Below the pieces are notes generated by a model. It was not told where the DNA came from and did no database searches. It saw only the letters and a program-made list of their open reading frames with translations. 64,000 nucleotides of DNA, from assembly GCA_019279435.1 (NCBI GenBank), contig JAAALK010000289.1, positions 29,504,603-29,568,602 on the forward strand, read 5' to 3'. This document shows, in pieces, positions 12,587 through 22,881 of this stretch (position 1 is the stretch's first letter; the number at the start of each line of letters is the position of its first letter). The position numbers and the translations under genes are program-made. Origin of the DNA: Zizania palustris. Its lineage: Eukaryota > Streptophyta > Magnoliopsida > Poales > Poaceae.

Positions 12587-13520
12587 TACCTTTGCTCACT
12601 CAAAATTTTGTCAAGAGTATTTTTACCTTTGAAGCATCTTTCCAAGCTCTTACTCAACTTAGCTACTTGCTCCCTGAGCTCATTTTTATCAACAATTAAT
12701 GTAGGATCACATGATGATAATGTATTATTAAAATATTGTGAACCATCAATAGTAGATAAGCATGGCATAGCAAGCAAATCATCACATGAGGGGGATATAC
12801 TAGTCTTAGTTGGAATGAAATTTGTAACATTTAGACAAGTATAATAAAAAATATCACATGTAATGCCTACATCTACCTTGGGCTTATTGAGTGTAGAGGC
12901 AAGGAGAGTTTCATGAGTTTCCTCAAGCTTCTCATGAGAGACCAAAAGCTTCTCATGAGAAATCTTTAACTCATATTTAGCCACTAAAGACTCATGGTCT
13001 TTCTTTAGAGCTTTAAACTTGACCCTCTCTTTGCCATTTAACTCATTAAGCTCTTCAAGCATTTGTGCTAGATCATCATAAGAAAACCCATCATCACTAT
13101 CATCATTTTCACTAACACAAGCGGATTTTACCTTAGTACTTCCTTTTGCCATGAGACAAAAAGGAGAGTATAGTGATGGAGCCTCCTTTATCGCGATGCC
13201 CGCCATATTCTTCTTTCTTGAATTTGACTCACCATCGGAGTCGGAGCTTGAGGAGGAGTTGGAGCTATCTTCATTTGAATCACATTCTCCCACAAATGCT
13301 TCATTTCTACCCTTTTTCTTGTTCAACTTCTTGAAGAGCTTCTTCTTTCCACTCTTCTCTTTGTTCTTCTTTTGAGACTTTTCATCCTCACTTTCTTGTT
13401 TGTTTGGGCACCTTGAGGCAAAATGACCTTTCTCATTACACTCATAGCATCTCACATTCTTTAGACTCCTCTTGGTTGATTTCTTGTCATTATTATTCTT
13501 GAAGGAGCTTGAGGAGTTTC
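12587..13520 (-). pseudogene. gag C-terminal half with zinc knuckle (element I)
   Basis: The minus-strand frame from 13455 down to 12587 begins with a CCHC knuckle (CYECNEKGHFASRCP, about 13449-13405), then a Lys-rich stretch, an acidic Ser/Asp run, and a long heptad-like helix (KALKKDHESLVAKYELKI). It stops where element A enters. The knuckle binds the element RNA during packaging. The N-terminal gag half is lost beyond the insertion of B at 13521. Confidence 0.85.
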
Positions 13521-14806
13521 TGTTGATAGCAAAAAAGGCATTAATGGCTAGATTGTCAAAATATTAAGTTTTGGTGATTTGGGCCGAAAATACACGTGTC
13601 CAGGGTCTTTCCGAAGCCCTACCGGGCCGAAGTCCATTGAGCTGTGGACTCCGAAAGCCTCTAGCCAACCCATGGGCTTCGGCCGGGAGGCCTTCAGAGG
13701 CCCATGCTACCGAAGATTCGACCCGAGGAGCAGGCCTCGACGGGCATGGCCGGAGCCCACTTCGGCAAGGGTGGAGTTGTATGCGATTCCAACTCAGTTT
13801 TATCTCCATCCGACCAGGTTAATAGTAGATTAGATTGGAAATTAAGCCCCTATAAATAGAGAGGCGAGGCCAGCGTAGAGGCCCCGCCCAAACTCAAACC
13901 AAACCAAAGCCCTATGCTTTGATCGTATTTACTTTACCTTTATTTTCCTGTACCTCTTCGTGGGTTTGCCTGGAAGCCCTCCGCCGGCCACTTCGGAACA
14001 GTGGTAACCGTTGTTACTTCACTTGTGAAGTATTCGTTAATCTACGTAATAGATTGCTATCGCCTTGTTACTTCGCGTGTGAAGTATCCGCTAATCTACG
14101 TAACAGATTGCTACCTTCGCTACTAGTGCAACACTTAGCAAAATTCAGTCCTGAGGCCAAATTGGTACTTCGAATTCCCTCTGTTGCAGGTTTGCACGTT
14201 CAGAGTTACTTCGCCAGAGGTGTCCGGAGCTGAGAGATCGGTTTCGGAGGTCCCCAGGACACCCTTCGACGAGACCGCTGGCTTCGACAACAGGCTTCGC
14301 TAGCATACTTCGTCGCAACAGGATTCGCCATGATCACTCCCCGCACCGGACGAAGTTGCGCTTGCATGTGGCCCTCGCGTCGCTATTCCGTAGTTTGCTG
14401 TATCGGAGATCTCACACCGAACCCCGCTGTTCGAAGGTGATCATCGCATCCAGATCCGTTCGGAGTCCATCTTTGGCTGGGTCAGTCCAAATGCCGAAGC
14501 ACCCTTCGGCGGAGCACTTCGCACCAGACGCCGAAGGTACACTTCGGTGACCCCTTCGCACTAGACTTCGAAGCAGACAGGCTCCAACCGGTTTGCTGGT
14601 TTCATTCTGTTTAATCTATTTCTTTCGGCTAATTGGGTTATTTTGTGTAATCTGGTTGCCTGGCGACTCCACCCCCCCTTATCACTACTAAGGGTAGTCG
14701 GAATGCGACGTCGGTGCCACGTCACGCTTAGGACTGTCCCTAAGTATCCATGAACTTTTGGATCATCGAACTGACCCAAGTGCGGGGGCACGTTTCCGTG
14801 TCAACA
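13521..14806 (+). repeat. 5' LTR of element B
   Basis: It is 1286 bp, from TGTTGATAGC to GTCAACA, colinear with the LTRs of A. TATA box TATAAATAGA is at 13851-13860. The paired 54-bp hairpin units are at about 14014-14120. Confidence 0.92.
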
Positions 14807-14813
14807 CACTTTT

Positions 14814-14831
14814 TGGCGACTCCGCTGGGGA
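14814..14831 (+). other. Primer-binding site of element B
   Basis: TGGCGACTCCGCTGGGGA, eight bases after the LTR, is complementary to the 3' end of plant tRNA-Arg as I recall it. It is the best preserved copy in the window. Confidence 0.8.
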
Positions 14832-14844
14832 AGGCTACGCCAAC

Positions 14845-16690
14845 ATGATGAGTGCGTCTACATTAGCCACCGGTACATCTACATTGACTACTACGTCTAC
14901 ACCGCCGGTGGAAGCAATAGGAGGTGCGGATATCGACAACCACAACATCTTGTCACCTACACTTGAAGATATTCCCATAGAAGACCGAGCCGAGATCGAG
15001 GCAAAGTTAAAGGCGCTCCAAGACATGATGCTTGGGGGCTACGTCAAGACATGCGTGGGCTTCATCAAGCGCGACATCATCACCCCCGACCACGCTCAGG
15101 TCCAGGTAACACCTATATCGCCTCGCTTATCTTCTTTAGAAATTGAACAAAAAATAGTCGCATTAGTAGACCAAGCCGATAGCGCTTCGCTATCTAACTG
15201 CTTAGATTCGGCAGTCAGCTCCCAAGTAGAGGTGACTCTCAGAAGGTTCGGCTTTACTGAGGCCGTACCCTCGGTTCCTATTGCTAGTGCACCACCGGCA
15301 AACCACGTATACGGTAGGACTAACGACAGCACTGGCACAATCATCTCTCCGGCCTCACCACTTAAGGCCGAGACCAATCGTTACACCTACGGCCAAAAGC
15401 ATACCATGCACCACCACCTGCACCAAGATGACATAGAGGAGCGGGTCTGCGCACTATTTAGGGAGTGTGCTGGCTTCGTGCCCAAGGGACGGGTTAGGGT
15501 TTACCATAAACCATACCCCAACTACCTTGATACAGTACCCTACCCCGCGGCTATAGAATCCCTGAATTCACTAAATTCGATGGCGAGGGTAGCAATACTA
15601 CACTAGAGCACGTTAGTCAATTTTTGGCGCAGTGTGGGGAAGTTAGCGGGATAGATGCTCTAAAGGTTAGACTATTTTCTCTCTCGCTATCTGGCACCGC
15701 TTTCACGTGGTTTTCGGCGCTCCCGCCAAACTCCATCCAAATGTGGGATGATTTAGAGCGGAAATTCCATGATTATTTCTACACAGGTGAGACAAAACTT
15801 AGGCTTTCACATTTGACATCGGTCAAGCAAAAATCTAGCGAGTGTGCCTCTGAGTACATCAAGCGTTTTAGGGATACTAGAAACCGATGTTTTTGCCTTA
15901 ATATTTCAGAAAGGGACTTGGCGGAACTAGCTTTTAACGGGTTGCGTTCTGAAATTAAAGAGAGGTTAGATAACCAAAACTTTTTAGAAGTTAGCCAAGT
16001 TTTACAACAGGCTCTGGTCTAGGAAGGCCGAGCCAAAGATAAAAAATGTATTAAGACGTTTAGCAAGCCTAGGGCCGAAATCCACATCATGGAACGCTCT
16101 GATGGGAGGAGTCAGAGGAGGAGGATTTGGCCAACATGTACGCGGCCGAATGGGTTTGGAACACTAAAAATAACATGTTACTTGCTCCGAGTTACGACCA
16201 TCCCCCACAAAGAATAGACTTAGTGAGGTCAAGTACTCATTCGATATAACTAAATGTGATAAAATATTTGATTTTCTCTTAAAAAGTCAGCTTCTCGGGT
16301 TACCTAAGGGTCAAGTCATCCCACCTGCCGATGAGTTAAAAAAGCATCCATACTGTAAGTGGCATGATTCACATTCACGTAATACTAATGATTGCAATGT
16401 GTTTCGATGGAAGATACAATCGGCCATAGAAGAAGGACGATTGAAGATAGACCATGATCCGAAGATGAAGCTGGATAAATATCCTTTTCCAGTCAACGCC
16501 ATCGACCTCGGCGAAAAGAAGGTGTTGATTTGGCCAGAACAGGCCGAGTCAACTAAAGGGAAGGATATAATTGTTGGAGGACCGCGCACTCACACACTCG
16601 TGCCAAAGAACCCTGAGGTAGGAGTGTGGAAACAGAACGTTAATACCCCTTCGGCTAAGGCTCGCAAGAGGCCGAAGGTGACATATGATA
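14845..16690 (+). pseudogene. gag of element B, truncated
   Basis: It starts at ATG 14845. An open frame of about 254 codons carries the same helical leader as A. The Gag core is at 15624-16022 (WDDLERKFHDYFY, then SEYIKRFRDTRNRC), ending in a TAG at 16020. The YCKWH...TNDC motif is at about 16350-16400 and the Lys-rich continuation runs to 16690, where element C begins. It preserves the Gag core better than A. Several shifts and stops make it non-functional. Confidence 0.82.
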
Positions 16691-16691
16691 T

Positions 16692-17186
16692 TGTTGGCGT
16701 AAAAGATTACGCTAACAGGTTTCTGTAGGAAAGAAACTAACAAACGAAGTGTTTGCGAAGCAAACTGTTCTAAGCCTCCGAAAGGATAATAGCTTAGAAT
16801 AGTTCGAAAGTGTGTATTGAATCACTTGTAATCGGTCCCTATTACAGGGTGAAATGGGGGGTATTTATAGGCCTAAACATTAAGGAAAAGACCTATTTAC
16901 CCCTCTATTACAACCGACATTAAGGAAACTATTCGGTTTCCTTAATAGGGCTAAAATGGTAAAAGACTAATCTAATATGATAGAAGATAAGTCTTCCATC
17001 TTAGATGGCAGAAAAGATCCTGAAGGGCTTTGGTTCGAAGACATACTTCGAACTAGTGCCTGTCTTCGGGCTTCGAACGAGGTTCTGGGCATCTTCGAAG
17101 ATGGTCTTCGGACAATCTTCGAACGTGCTGACTGCCTTTATGCTGCTTCGGCAATAACCCCGAAGATGAGATATTTTCCCCCAACA
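16692..17186 (-). repeat. 3' LTR of element C
   Basis: It is 495 bp. On the minus strand it starts TGTTGGGGGAAAAT and ends TACGCCAACA. The reverse TATA box (CTATAAATAC on the minus strand) is at 16861-16871. The terminal 150 bases resemble D closely but the U3 part differs strongly, so C and D are subfamilies of one family. Confidence 0.92.
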
Positions 17187-17196
17187 GTAGCCCCTC
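17187..17196 (-). other. Polypurine tract of element C
   Basis: On the minus strand GAGGGGCTAC directly precedes the LTR. The same GAGAAGCGTATTYGAGGGGC sequence precedes the 3' LTR of D near 32284-32306. Confidence 0.75.
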
Positions 17197-17514
17197 GAAT
17201 ACGCTTCTCCGTTTGACCTGTAACGTTAGGAGAGCAGTATACGGAAAGAAAAGATAACCAATCATAGGGGTTATTGGTTTTTATTTTATCTTCGAAATGC
17301 ATGAAGATATGAACTTCGAATCAATCATAAGGTAATTACCTTTCGAACTATCTTAGAACTGACTCAGGAAGTTCGAAAGTCTTTTTAGACTTAGAAAAAT
17401 AGCCGTTAGTTCCTGTTTCTAACGGAAGTTGTATGATGCGTTATTTCCGGAGGAAAATAACGGGCGGGAATGCGAAAAGGCAGGGCCCAAACGGTAACCA
17501 ACGGAACGATTAGG

Positions 17515-17526
17515 CTATAAATAAAG
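17515..17526 (+). promoter_or_regulatory. TATA box of the antisense gene in element C
   Basis: CTATAAATAAAG lies about 140 bases before the ATG at 17663, leaving room for a start site near 17550 and a short leader with CTTGAGCCC repeats. It points away from the LTR, so it is separate from the LTR promoter. D has TTATAAAAGG in the equivalent place. Confidence 0.55.
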
Positions 17527-17662
17527 AACCCAAAACTTAGCCGATTACCTTATCACCGCTTTCTCTCAGTTAAAAACTTTTGAGCCCTTTGAGTTCTTGA
17601 GCCCTAGCCTCTGAGTTCTTGAGCCCGAGTCTCCGTTCCTTCAGATCAATCCAGCAATCGCG

Positions 17663-20600
17663 ATGGTGAAGACCAAGGGATCTGCGCCTCCTTCGGCCTT
17701 GGCTCGGCAACAGGCGGCTGCGGCAGCAGCAGCGGCGACAGTGGCGGCGACACCCTCGATGCAGGCGACAACTTCCATGGCGGCAGGGGGAAGAAATCCC
17801 CAAATCGCTGATGACCAAGGTCTGTGCCCTCCATCGACCAAATATTTGGATCAGTCCTTTGAATTGGGATCCTCTACCTGCAAGAGAGAATCTTTGGCAA
17901 TCACAGCAGAGGGAAAGATTAGCAATGGGGTTATGGTTCGAAGGCCGGGCAAAGAATCAATTCCATCACCAAGACCCAGAGAGGTCGTAGTGTTCGAAGC
18001 TTTTTTCGAAGCAGGCTTAGGCCTCCCTGCTGTGGATTTCTTGGCCGAAGTTCTTGACCTGTTTCATGTAACCCTCCCCCAGCTGTCTCTGAATGCCGTA
18101 GCTAGATTAGCTATTTTTGAGTGGGCGTTGAGAGCCGAAGGTTGTGAAGGAAGAGTTGAAATCTTCGCTGCGCTTCATAGAGCAACTTGTCAGCCGAAGA
18201 CCTTCGTAGGCTCTGGAGGTGAGAAAGTAGTGGTTGCCTTCGGAAGCATCAATTTTAGGCTTCGAGACGAATATGCTCTGCGATTCTCTGCCAAGGCCAT
18301 CAATGCTAGATGGTACACTGATTGGGTACTGAGATGGTTTTATGCCGAAGTCGGAGCTAGCAGTCCTCTGGCTGGGCCCCTCAAAGAAATCCGATTTCGG
18401 AAAGAAGCCCTAGTGCAACCTGACGAAGGCCAGCTCGAAGCCCGCCTGAACCTGCTTGAAAAAGTTAGCCGAAGGCTTAGTATGCGAGACTTGGCTGAAG
18501 AATTCATCGGTCTTCAAATTCCTCCACTGATGGCCAACTGGCCTATCATCTTCGAAGATGACTCCGAGGGCGGCCTTCGCAAGATTAACTATACTTCGAG
18601 CCCTGCAGGTAACTTCGAAACCAACATGCATAGTTCATATTTACTTCGAAGAAAGACTAAATCGAATTATTTTTTAGCTTCTTCAGCCCCTATTACTTCA
18701 GAGCAAATTGTAAGAGCTTCGGAGAAGATTCTGGGTGCTCCAACTCCGTCGGAAAAAGAATGGCGAATCAAATTAGTCGGAAGTTGGGAGCGATTTAACA
18801 GAGTATGGGGAATGCTGGAGTTAACTCCACCCCCTCTGATGGATTGGGTGCCTCAGGAGAAAGGCCCCAAGAAAAGAGTAGCTGAAGCCGGAGCTTCAAG
18901 TTCAGCAAAGACTCCGGTGAAGAAGGTGGCTCGGAAGCCAAAAAATCTCGCACCTTCGGATCCTGTTCCTTCAAGCTCAAGAACCTCACTTTCTGGTTCT
19001 AAAGAGGATGAAGGTATTTTATTAGTGAAATTAATTGATGAAGATGTAGCTCAACGAAGTATTCACATTGAAGATACTGCAGGTATTCCGGAGCCTCAAG
19101 CCAACATCGAAGAAGTAAGAGCTCCGGATACCCAAGAGGAACAAGTCGAAGCCCCTATGGGTGTAGATGAGGCCGAAGTACCTGCGAACGTACCGGAGTT
19201 TGGAGATAATGCTGATCAACCAAGGACTTCGGTAGTTCAAGAAGATACAACTCAGGCCGGAGTTCCTGTGGATGAAGGTGGGGTCGAAGTCACTATGGCT
19301 TCGATTCCCGAAGAAGTAACGAGGACTCCCCAGGACGATGCTCCTGCAGTCCAAGATTTAGCGGCTGATTCGGATGAGGACTACACTTTTGATCCTCCGA
19401 TCAGTCCGGTGCTCGATATTCCAGAGAATGTCGAAGGTAAATTTTGCATAATTCTTATCAATTTTTGCAAAATTATACAATGTGTAATATTTTTGTTTTT
19501 TCAGAGCCTCCTGTTGTCGAAGTATCCCTCGAAGATACAATTCAAAGACCTTCGACAACTTCGGAGCCGCAACCGGAGGTTACTCTACCGGGGCCTGGAA
19601 GAGGAAAAAGACACATAGAGCCTCTCCCTGCTCAAGGATCGACTTCATCTGAGTCAACAGATGAAAGTGAATCGACTGAGGGGGGGCATCTTCAGAAGTT
19701 CCAAGGGCCTCAGAAGAACTCTCCGGACCTTCACTAAGCAGAGCTGATCAGAAGGCTTCAATAATGCTTCCTCTCATAACTCCATTTTTGGAGGAGAAAA
19801 CCGGACTTGGGACTTTGGTTAAACCTTTGGGTGAAGCCAGTCGCAAAGTCGGGGAAACAGAACTGGTAGCTCTTTTAAGTAGAGTGAAGGGTTCGGAGCT
19901 TAACCTGGCCGTGGAAAGAGCAGCTTATCAGGTATAAAGCATCTTCGAACCAAATAGCAAATTATATATGAATAATTTCTTATTCCAGTTTTTCTTTTTT
20001 CTCAGCAAGCAGTCTTAGCCCGCGCTGCGGCTTTGTCGAATGAAAACGAAATTGCTCAACTTCGGGAAGAGAACGAAACTCTTCAAAGAAATTTTAACTT
20101 CTCCGAAGGTCGAGTAGCTCAGATGGACAATGTAATACTAACAGAGCGAAGGGCTAGGCAAAGCTTGGAGGCTGCAAAGAAAGAGCTCGAAGCAGAAAGA
20201 ATTGTGCTTCGAGCGGAGATTGAAAGACTGCGGACGGAGGATGCTGCGAAGGGGTCCGAACTTGTAAGGCTACAAGAAGAGGCTGGCCAACTCCGGACTC
20301 AAAAGAATGCTTTGACTACGGAGAACGCTAGAATCTCCGGAGTTTTAGCTGAAACGACTTCGGCCAAGGATGTGCTTATTGAGGAAAGGCTTAAGTCTGA
20401 GAAGGTGGCTTCGGAGGTCATCGAACAGATGTTAGGTGTCTTGGAGTACTTCGGTACTACTGGATCACTACCTTCAGATGACAATGTGACTCTGCTGCGC
20501 CGGTTAAAGAGGATCCAAGGAGCAGCGAAGCAAATGAAGACGGCAGGCATGCGTTATGGAGAACTCTCCGGACAAGTGTCTGCCCTTGGATTACTTCGTT

Positions 20601-20782
20601 ACTATGAGGATTTGGGCCGAGTAATTACTCCGAGCGCAGAGGGCTCCATCATCTTCGACGACGCAAGACTTCTGACCCCTTCCGAAGGTCGATCTGCGAT
20701 CAAGGCTTGGATTGATGAAGGCCAACGCCAAAAGCAAGTTCGGAGCCAAGCTTCAAGCAGTCAACCTCCATCGAACCCGTAG
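17663..20782 (+). CDS. Antisense spliced gene of element C: transposase_28-like domain plus coiled coil
   Basis: The proposed exons are 17663-18608, 18678-19436, 19505-19931 and 20006-20782. The ATG context is GCGATGG. An Ala-rich start is followed by a domain (about residues 105-200: FFEAGLGLPAVDF ... FEWALRAEGC) that resembles the Pfam family 'putative gypsy type transposon' (PF04195, recalled). Next come basic and acidic linkers, then a long coiled coil (about 20040-20410) and a conserved C-terminal block (LEYFGTTG ... GELSGQVSALGLLRYYEDLG) ending SNP-stop. The intron 2 junction joins frames exactly (phase 1). One frame break remains, in a run of seven G at 19680-19686; one more G would restore the frame seen in D. 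Function is unknown; DNA or particle binding are only guesses. Confidence 0.7.
18609..18677 (+). other. Intron 1 of the antisense gene (C)
   Basis: CCTGCAG|GTAACTTC to ATTTTTTAG|CTTC, 69 bp. The length is a multiple of three and the segment has no stop, so the unspliced frame is also open. D has a GT-AG intron at the same point (30832-30906) that is not open. Confidence 0.6.
19437..19504 (+). other. Intron 2 of the antisense gene (C)
   Basis: TCGAAG|GTAAATTT to TTGTTTTTTCAG|AGCC, 68 bp, AT-rich with a pyrimidine-rich end. Splicing joins GAA-G to AG-CCT in phase 1 and moves into the frame that is open downstream. The unspliced frame loses similarity to D at the donor. Confidence 0.75.
19932..20005 (+). 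other. Intron 3 of the antisense gene (C)
   Basis: TATCAG|GTATAAAG to TTTTTTCTCAG|CAAGC, 74 bp, phase 0, with an in-frame stop inside. It splits a codon-aligned ...AAYQ / QAVLARAA reading that D shows as ...AALQ / QFVLTRAA across its own intron at 29597-29664. Confidence 0.8.
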
Positions 20783-20869
20783 GTTTAGGATTATTTAGGA
20801 TTTTTTGATTATGTAAAGCTGATGCTTGTAAATATTTATCAATGAAAGTCTTGTTTGTCATATTTTTAG

Positions 20870-21349
20870 GCTTTGCCTCTTATGGAAGATATCGAAGTGT
20901 TAGAGCTTAACAGCGAACTTCGCTCACTGTGGAACACCTTCGAACTTCTAAAGAGTTATAAGCGTCCTCGATTTCTTATTCCTCGAGATGACTCCGGCGT
21001 TATTGCGCCCGAAGTAATCAAAGACATATTGTCTTACATTAAAGAGGAAGATAAAGAGATTGACGCAAACACCTCGTCTTCTGAAGACACTAATTGGTCC
21101 GAAGACGAAGGTGAAGCCCAAAATAAAAGATCTGAAGATCTTAGAAGCTGGGAAAGAAGCCCCAAGCGGCTTCGAACTTGGGCCGAGCTTCAACAAGAGC
21201 AGAAGGATTTTAGAGCTTCGAAGGGGAGGAAGAGAGTTAAACGTAAAGTTCTTAGAACTTCCGATGTTGGAACTAGTCGTTCCACCCCTAGCTCTCGAGA
21301 CCGAAGAGGTCTTCGATTCCTTCTTGGTATAGATACCAATTTTTCATAG
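20870..21349 (+). CDS. Second conserved antisense reading frame of element C
   Basis: It is open from just after TATTTTTAG|GCTTTG to a stop at 21347-21349; the first ATG is 20882. D has a related frame at 28623-28334 after an identical TTTTTAG|G boundary. Shared pattern: E-ELNSELRSLW, then K-YKRPRFLIPR, then IAPEVI..I-SYIKEE, then an acidic Ser-rich tail; C ends in a basic region. Unknown function. It may be an alternative last exon or a second cistron: the stop of the upstream frame (CCGTAG) and a donor-like GTAGGTTT at 20779 are both kept in D, but splicing from that donor does not keep this frame. Confidence 0.5.
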   Translation, partial: ALPLMEDIEVLELNSELRSLWNTFELLKSYKRPRFLIPRDDSGVIAPEVIKDILSYIKEEDKEIDANTSSSEDTNWSEDEGEAQNKRSEDLRSWERSPKRLRTWAELQQEQKDFRASKGRKRVKRKVLRTSDVGTSRSTPSSRDRRGLRFLLGIDTNFS

Positions 21350-21718
21350 TGTAATCTGTAAACACATTTATTTCAATAATGAATGCCGATTTAAAATTGT
21401 CTCCATATTTACTAGCCCCTCTTTGAGTATAAGCAACTTCGAAATGTATTCAAAGATGGTTATGCGCAAAGAAAAAACTTCGGAGTACAATTTTTTGGTG
21501 GTTCGGAGCCCCTCTGTCATTTTAAAGATCTTTTGAAATCTTATGAAATGTCTTCGACCTTTGTAGTCAGAAGAATGGTAACTTGGTACCTTTGTTTGCT
21601 TCACGAAAGAAATCAATTGAGATAACTTCCAGGACACTTTAGTGTCTTAAGAAATTTGTCACTTTGGACTTATATGAACAGACATTCGAAGTTCATGGCT
21701 TAAATGCTGTTTTGCTTT
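21350..21718 (+). other. Non-coding spacer after the antisense gene of element C
   Basis: It is AT-rich with no frame of note. It holds AATAAT (21376-21381), a possible polyadenylation signal for the antisense transcript about 30 bases past the stop at 21349. Nothing else recognised. Confidence 0.4.
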
Positions 21719-22080
21719 AGCCACCTTCGGCTGTTTTTTGCAGAAGTCTACCAGCCGGAGCTTGGACTTCGCAGAAATTGTAGCCACCTTCGGCTATTTT
21801 TGCAGAAGTCTACCAGCCGGAGCTTGGACTTCGCAGAATTTGGCCACCTTCGGCTCTTTTTTGCAGAAGTCTACCAGCCGGAGCTTGGACTTCGCAGAAT
21901 TTGGCCACCTCCGGCTCTTTTTACGGATGACTGCAAGCTGCAGCTTGGACTCCGCAGATTTTGGCCACCTTCGGCTCTTTTTACGGAAGTCTACCAGCCG
22001 AAGCTTGGACTCCGTAGAATGTGGTATTGGCTCTTTTACGGATGCCTACAAGGTATCAGCTTGGGCTCCGAATGGATTTC
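21719..22080. repeat. Tandem array of 60-63 bp units in element C
   Basis: The unit GGCCACCTTCGGCTCTTTTT starts at 21719, 21782, 21842, 21903 and 21963, with a weaker copy near 22021: five to six units. Each ends ...CTTGGACTTCGCAGAAT. It lies between the antisense gene and the integrase end. The long frames at 21704-22142 are repeat translations, not genes. The unit is related to the half-unit of the array in D. Confidence 0.9.
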
Positions 22081-22275
22081 AGCCACCACACCGGAGGCTT
22101 CGACTTTATAGGTACGAAGTCCGGAAATACAGCCCAGCTTGATGACACTTCCCTCTCGATCGACTTCCGTCCCAGCGCGTCCGCTCGGGAAACTAGGAGT
22201 GTCAAGGGGAAGGCAAACTATAGGGTGTATGCTTTATTAATTTAGAGGTGATTACAAGCGAATTACAAGGAGCCT

Positions 22276-22881
22276 TTATGCGAAGTATCGCTTTAGGTGC
22301 TCCGCATGCCAAGTATGTGCTAACTCTTCACCTTCTAAATTAGCTAATTTGAATGAACCAGGGCACCCTGAGCGGACAATTAGATATGGACCTTCCCATT
22401 TATTGCCTAACTTCCCTGGTGCTATAATGCTTCGTAGAACAAGATGACCCGGCCTTAACTCGCTGAGCTTAACCTTCGGGTCATACCAAGTCTTCGTCTG
22501 CTGATGATACTTTGATAAATTAGCTACAGCTCGAAGTCTTGTTTCTTCTGACAGATCTAACGAAGCTTGTCTTTCTTCTTCGATGTCTGGTTCGGTGCTG
22601 CGAAATGATCCCCCTTTGAGCTCCGTTGGAGTCATTGCTTCATCTCCGAATAGTAGTCTGAACGGAGTAAAACCTGTGGACCTTGTTTGCGTAGTCCGAA
22701 TGGACCACAGAATTTTCGGAAGCTCTTCGGTCCACAGTCCCTTTGATAATCCTACTATTCTTCGATTTAGCCCTGATAAAATATTTCCATTGGCTCGCTC
22801 AACGGCTCCATTCGACTGAGGATGTCTCACTGCAGCAAAACATAGTTGAATGCCTAAGTCTTCGCAAAACTTCCTGAAGGG
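22276..22881 (-). pseudogene. Integrase C-terminal half of element C, cut by the gap
   Basis: On the minus strand an open frame of about 200 codons ends at 22276. It has the end of the core with the catalytic Glu in NGAVERANGN, the FTPFRLLFGDEAM block, and the C-terminal part with LRPGHLVLR and GKLGNKWEGPY. No stop is seen, so this copy may be better preserved than D. The first two catalytic Asp residues lie in the gap. Confidence 0.88.

Larger units (their letters stand above)
1..13520 (-). mobile_element. Element I: SIRE-type Ty1/copia retrotransposon, interrupted and incomplete
   Basis: Three separated blocks read on the minus strand in copia order: gag zinc knuckle (13520-12587), GAG-pre-integrase and integrase (2391-1562), reverse transcriptase (1560-1). 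Element A sits between gag and integrase and element B cuts gag at 13520. With A removed the reading continues from a gag segment ending near 12587 into the segment starting at 2391. The CX2CX4HX4C knuckle and the RT wording resemble the SIRE/Maximus lineage of plants (established family knowledge, recalled). No LTR of this element is in the window: its 3' end lies left of base 1, and its 5' end should lie beyond B, probably in or past the gap. Frameshifts show that it is dead. Confidence 0.85.
13521..16691 (+). mobile_element. Element B: second copy of the A family, cut by element C
   Basis: The 5' LTR (13521-14806), primer-binding site and gag follow in order and match A. At 16692 the gag reading stops at the LTR end of element C. 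The rest of B should lie beyond C but is not in the window, because C runs into the gap. The left flank is GTTTC (13516-13520); its partner duplication cannot be checked. Confidence 0.92.
16692..22881 (-). mobile_element. Element C: Tat-lineage gypsy element with an antisense gene, cut by the gap
   Basis: The order on the plus strand is the reverse of a retrotransposon: LTR (16692-17186), polypurine tract complement, an antisense gene on the plus strand (17663-20782), a tandem array (21719-22080), then the integrase end on the minus strand (22881-22276). The rest of pol, gag and the 5' LTR fall in or past the gap. LTR ends match D and the solo LTR at 59411. An extra antisense ORF between pol and the 3' LTR is known in some Tat elements, such as the gene23 of Grande. 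Confidence 0.9.

Noticed and set aside
21704..22142. Two overlapping open frames of about 135 codons
   Set aside because: They are translations of the 60-63 bp tandem array.
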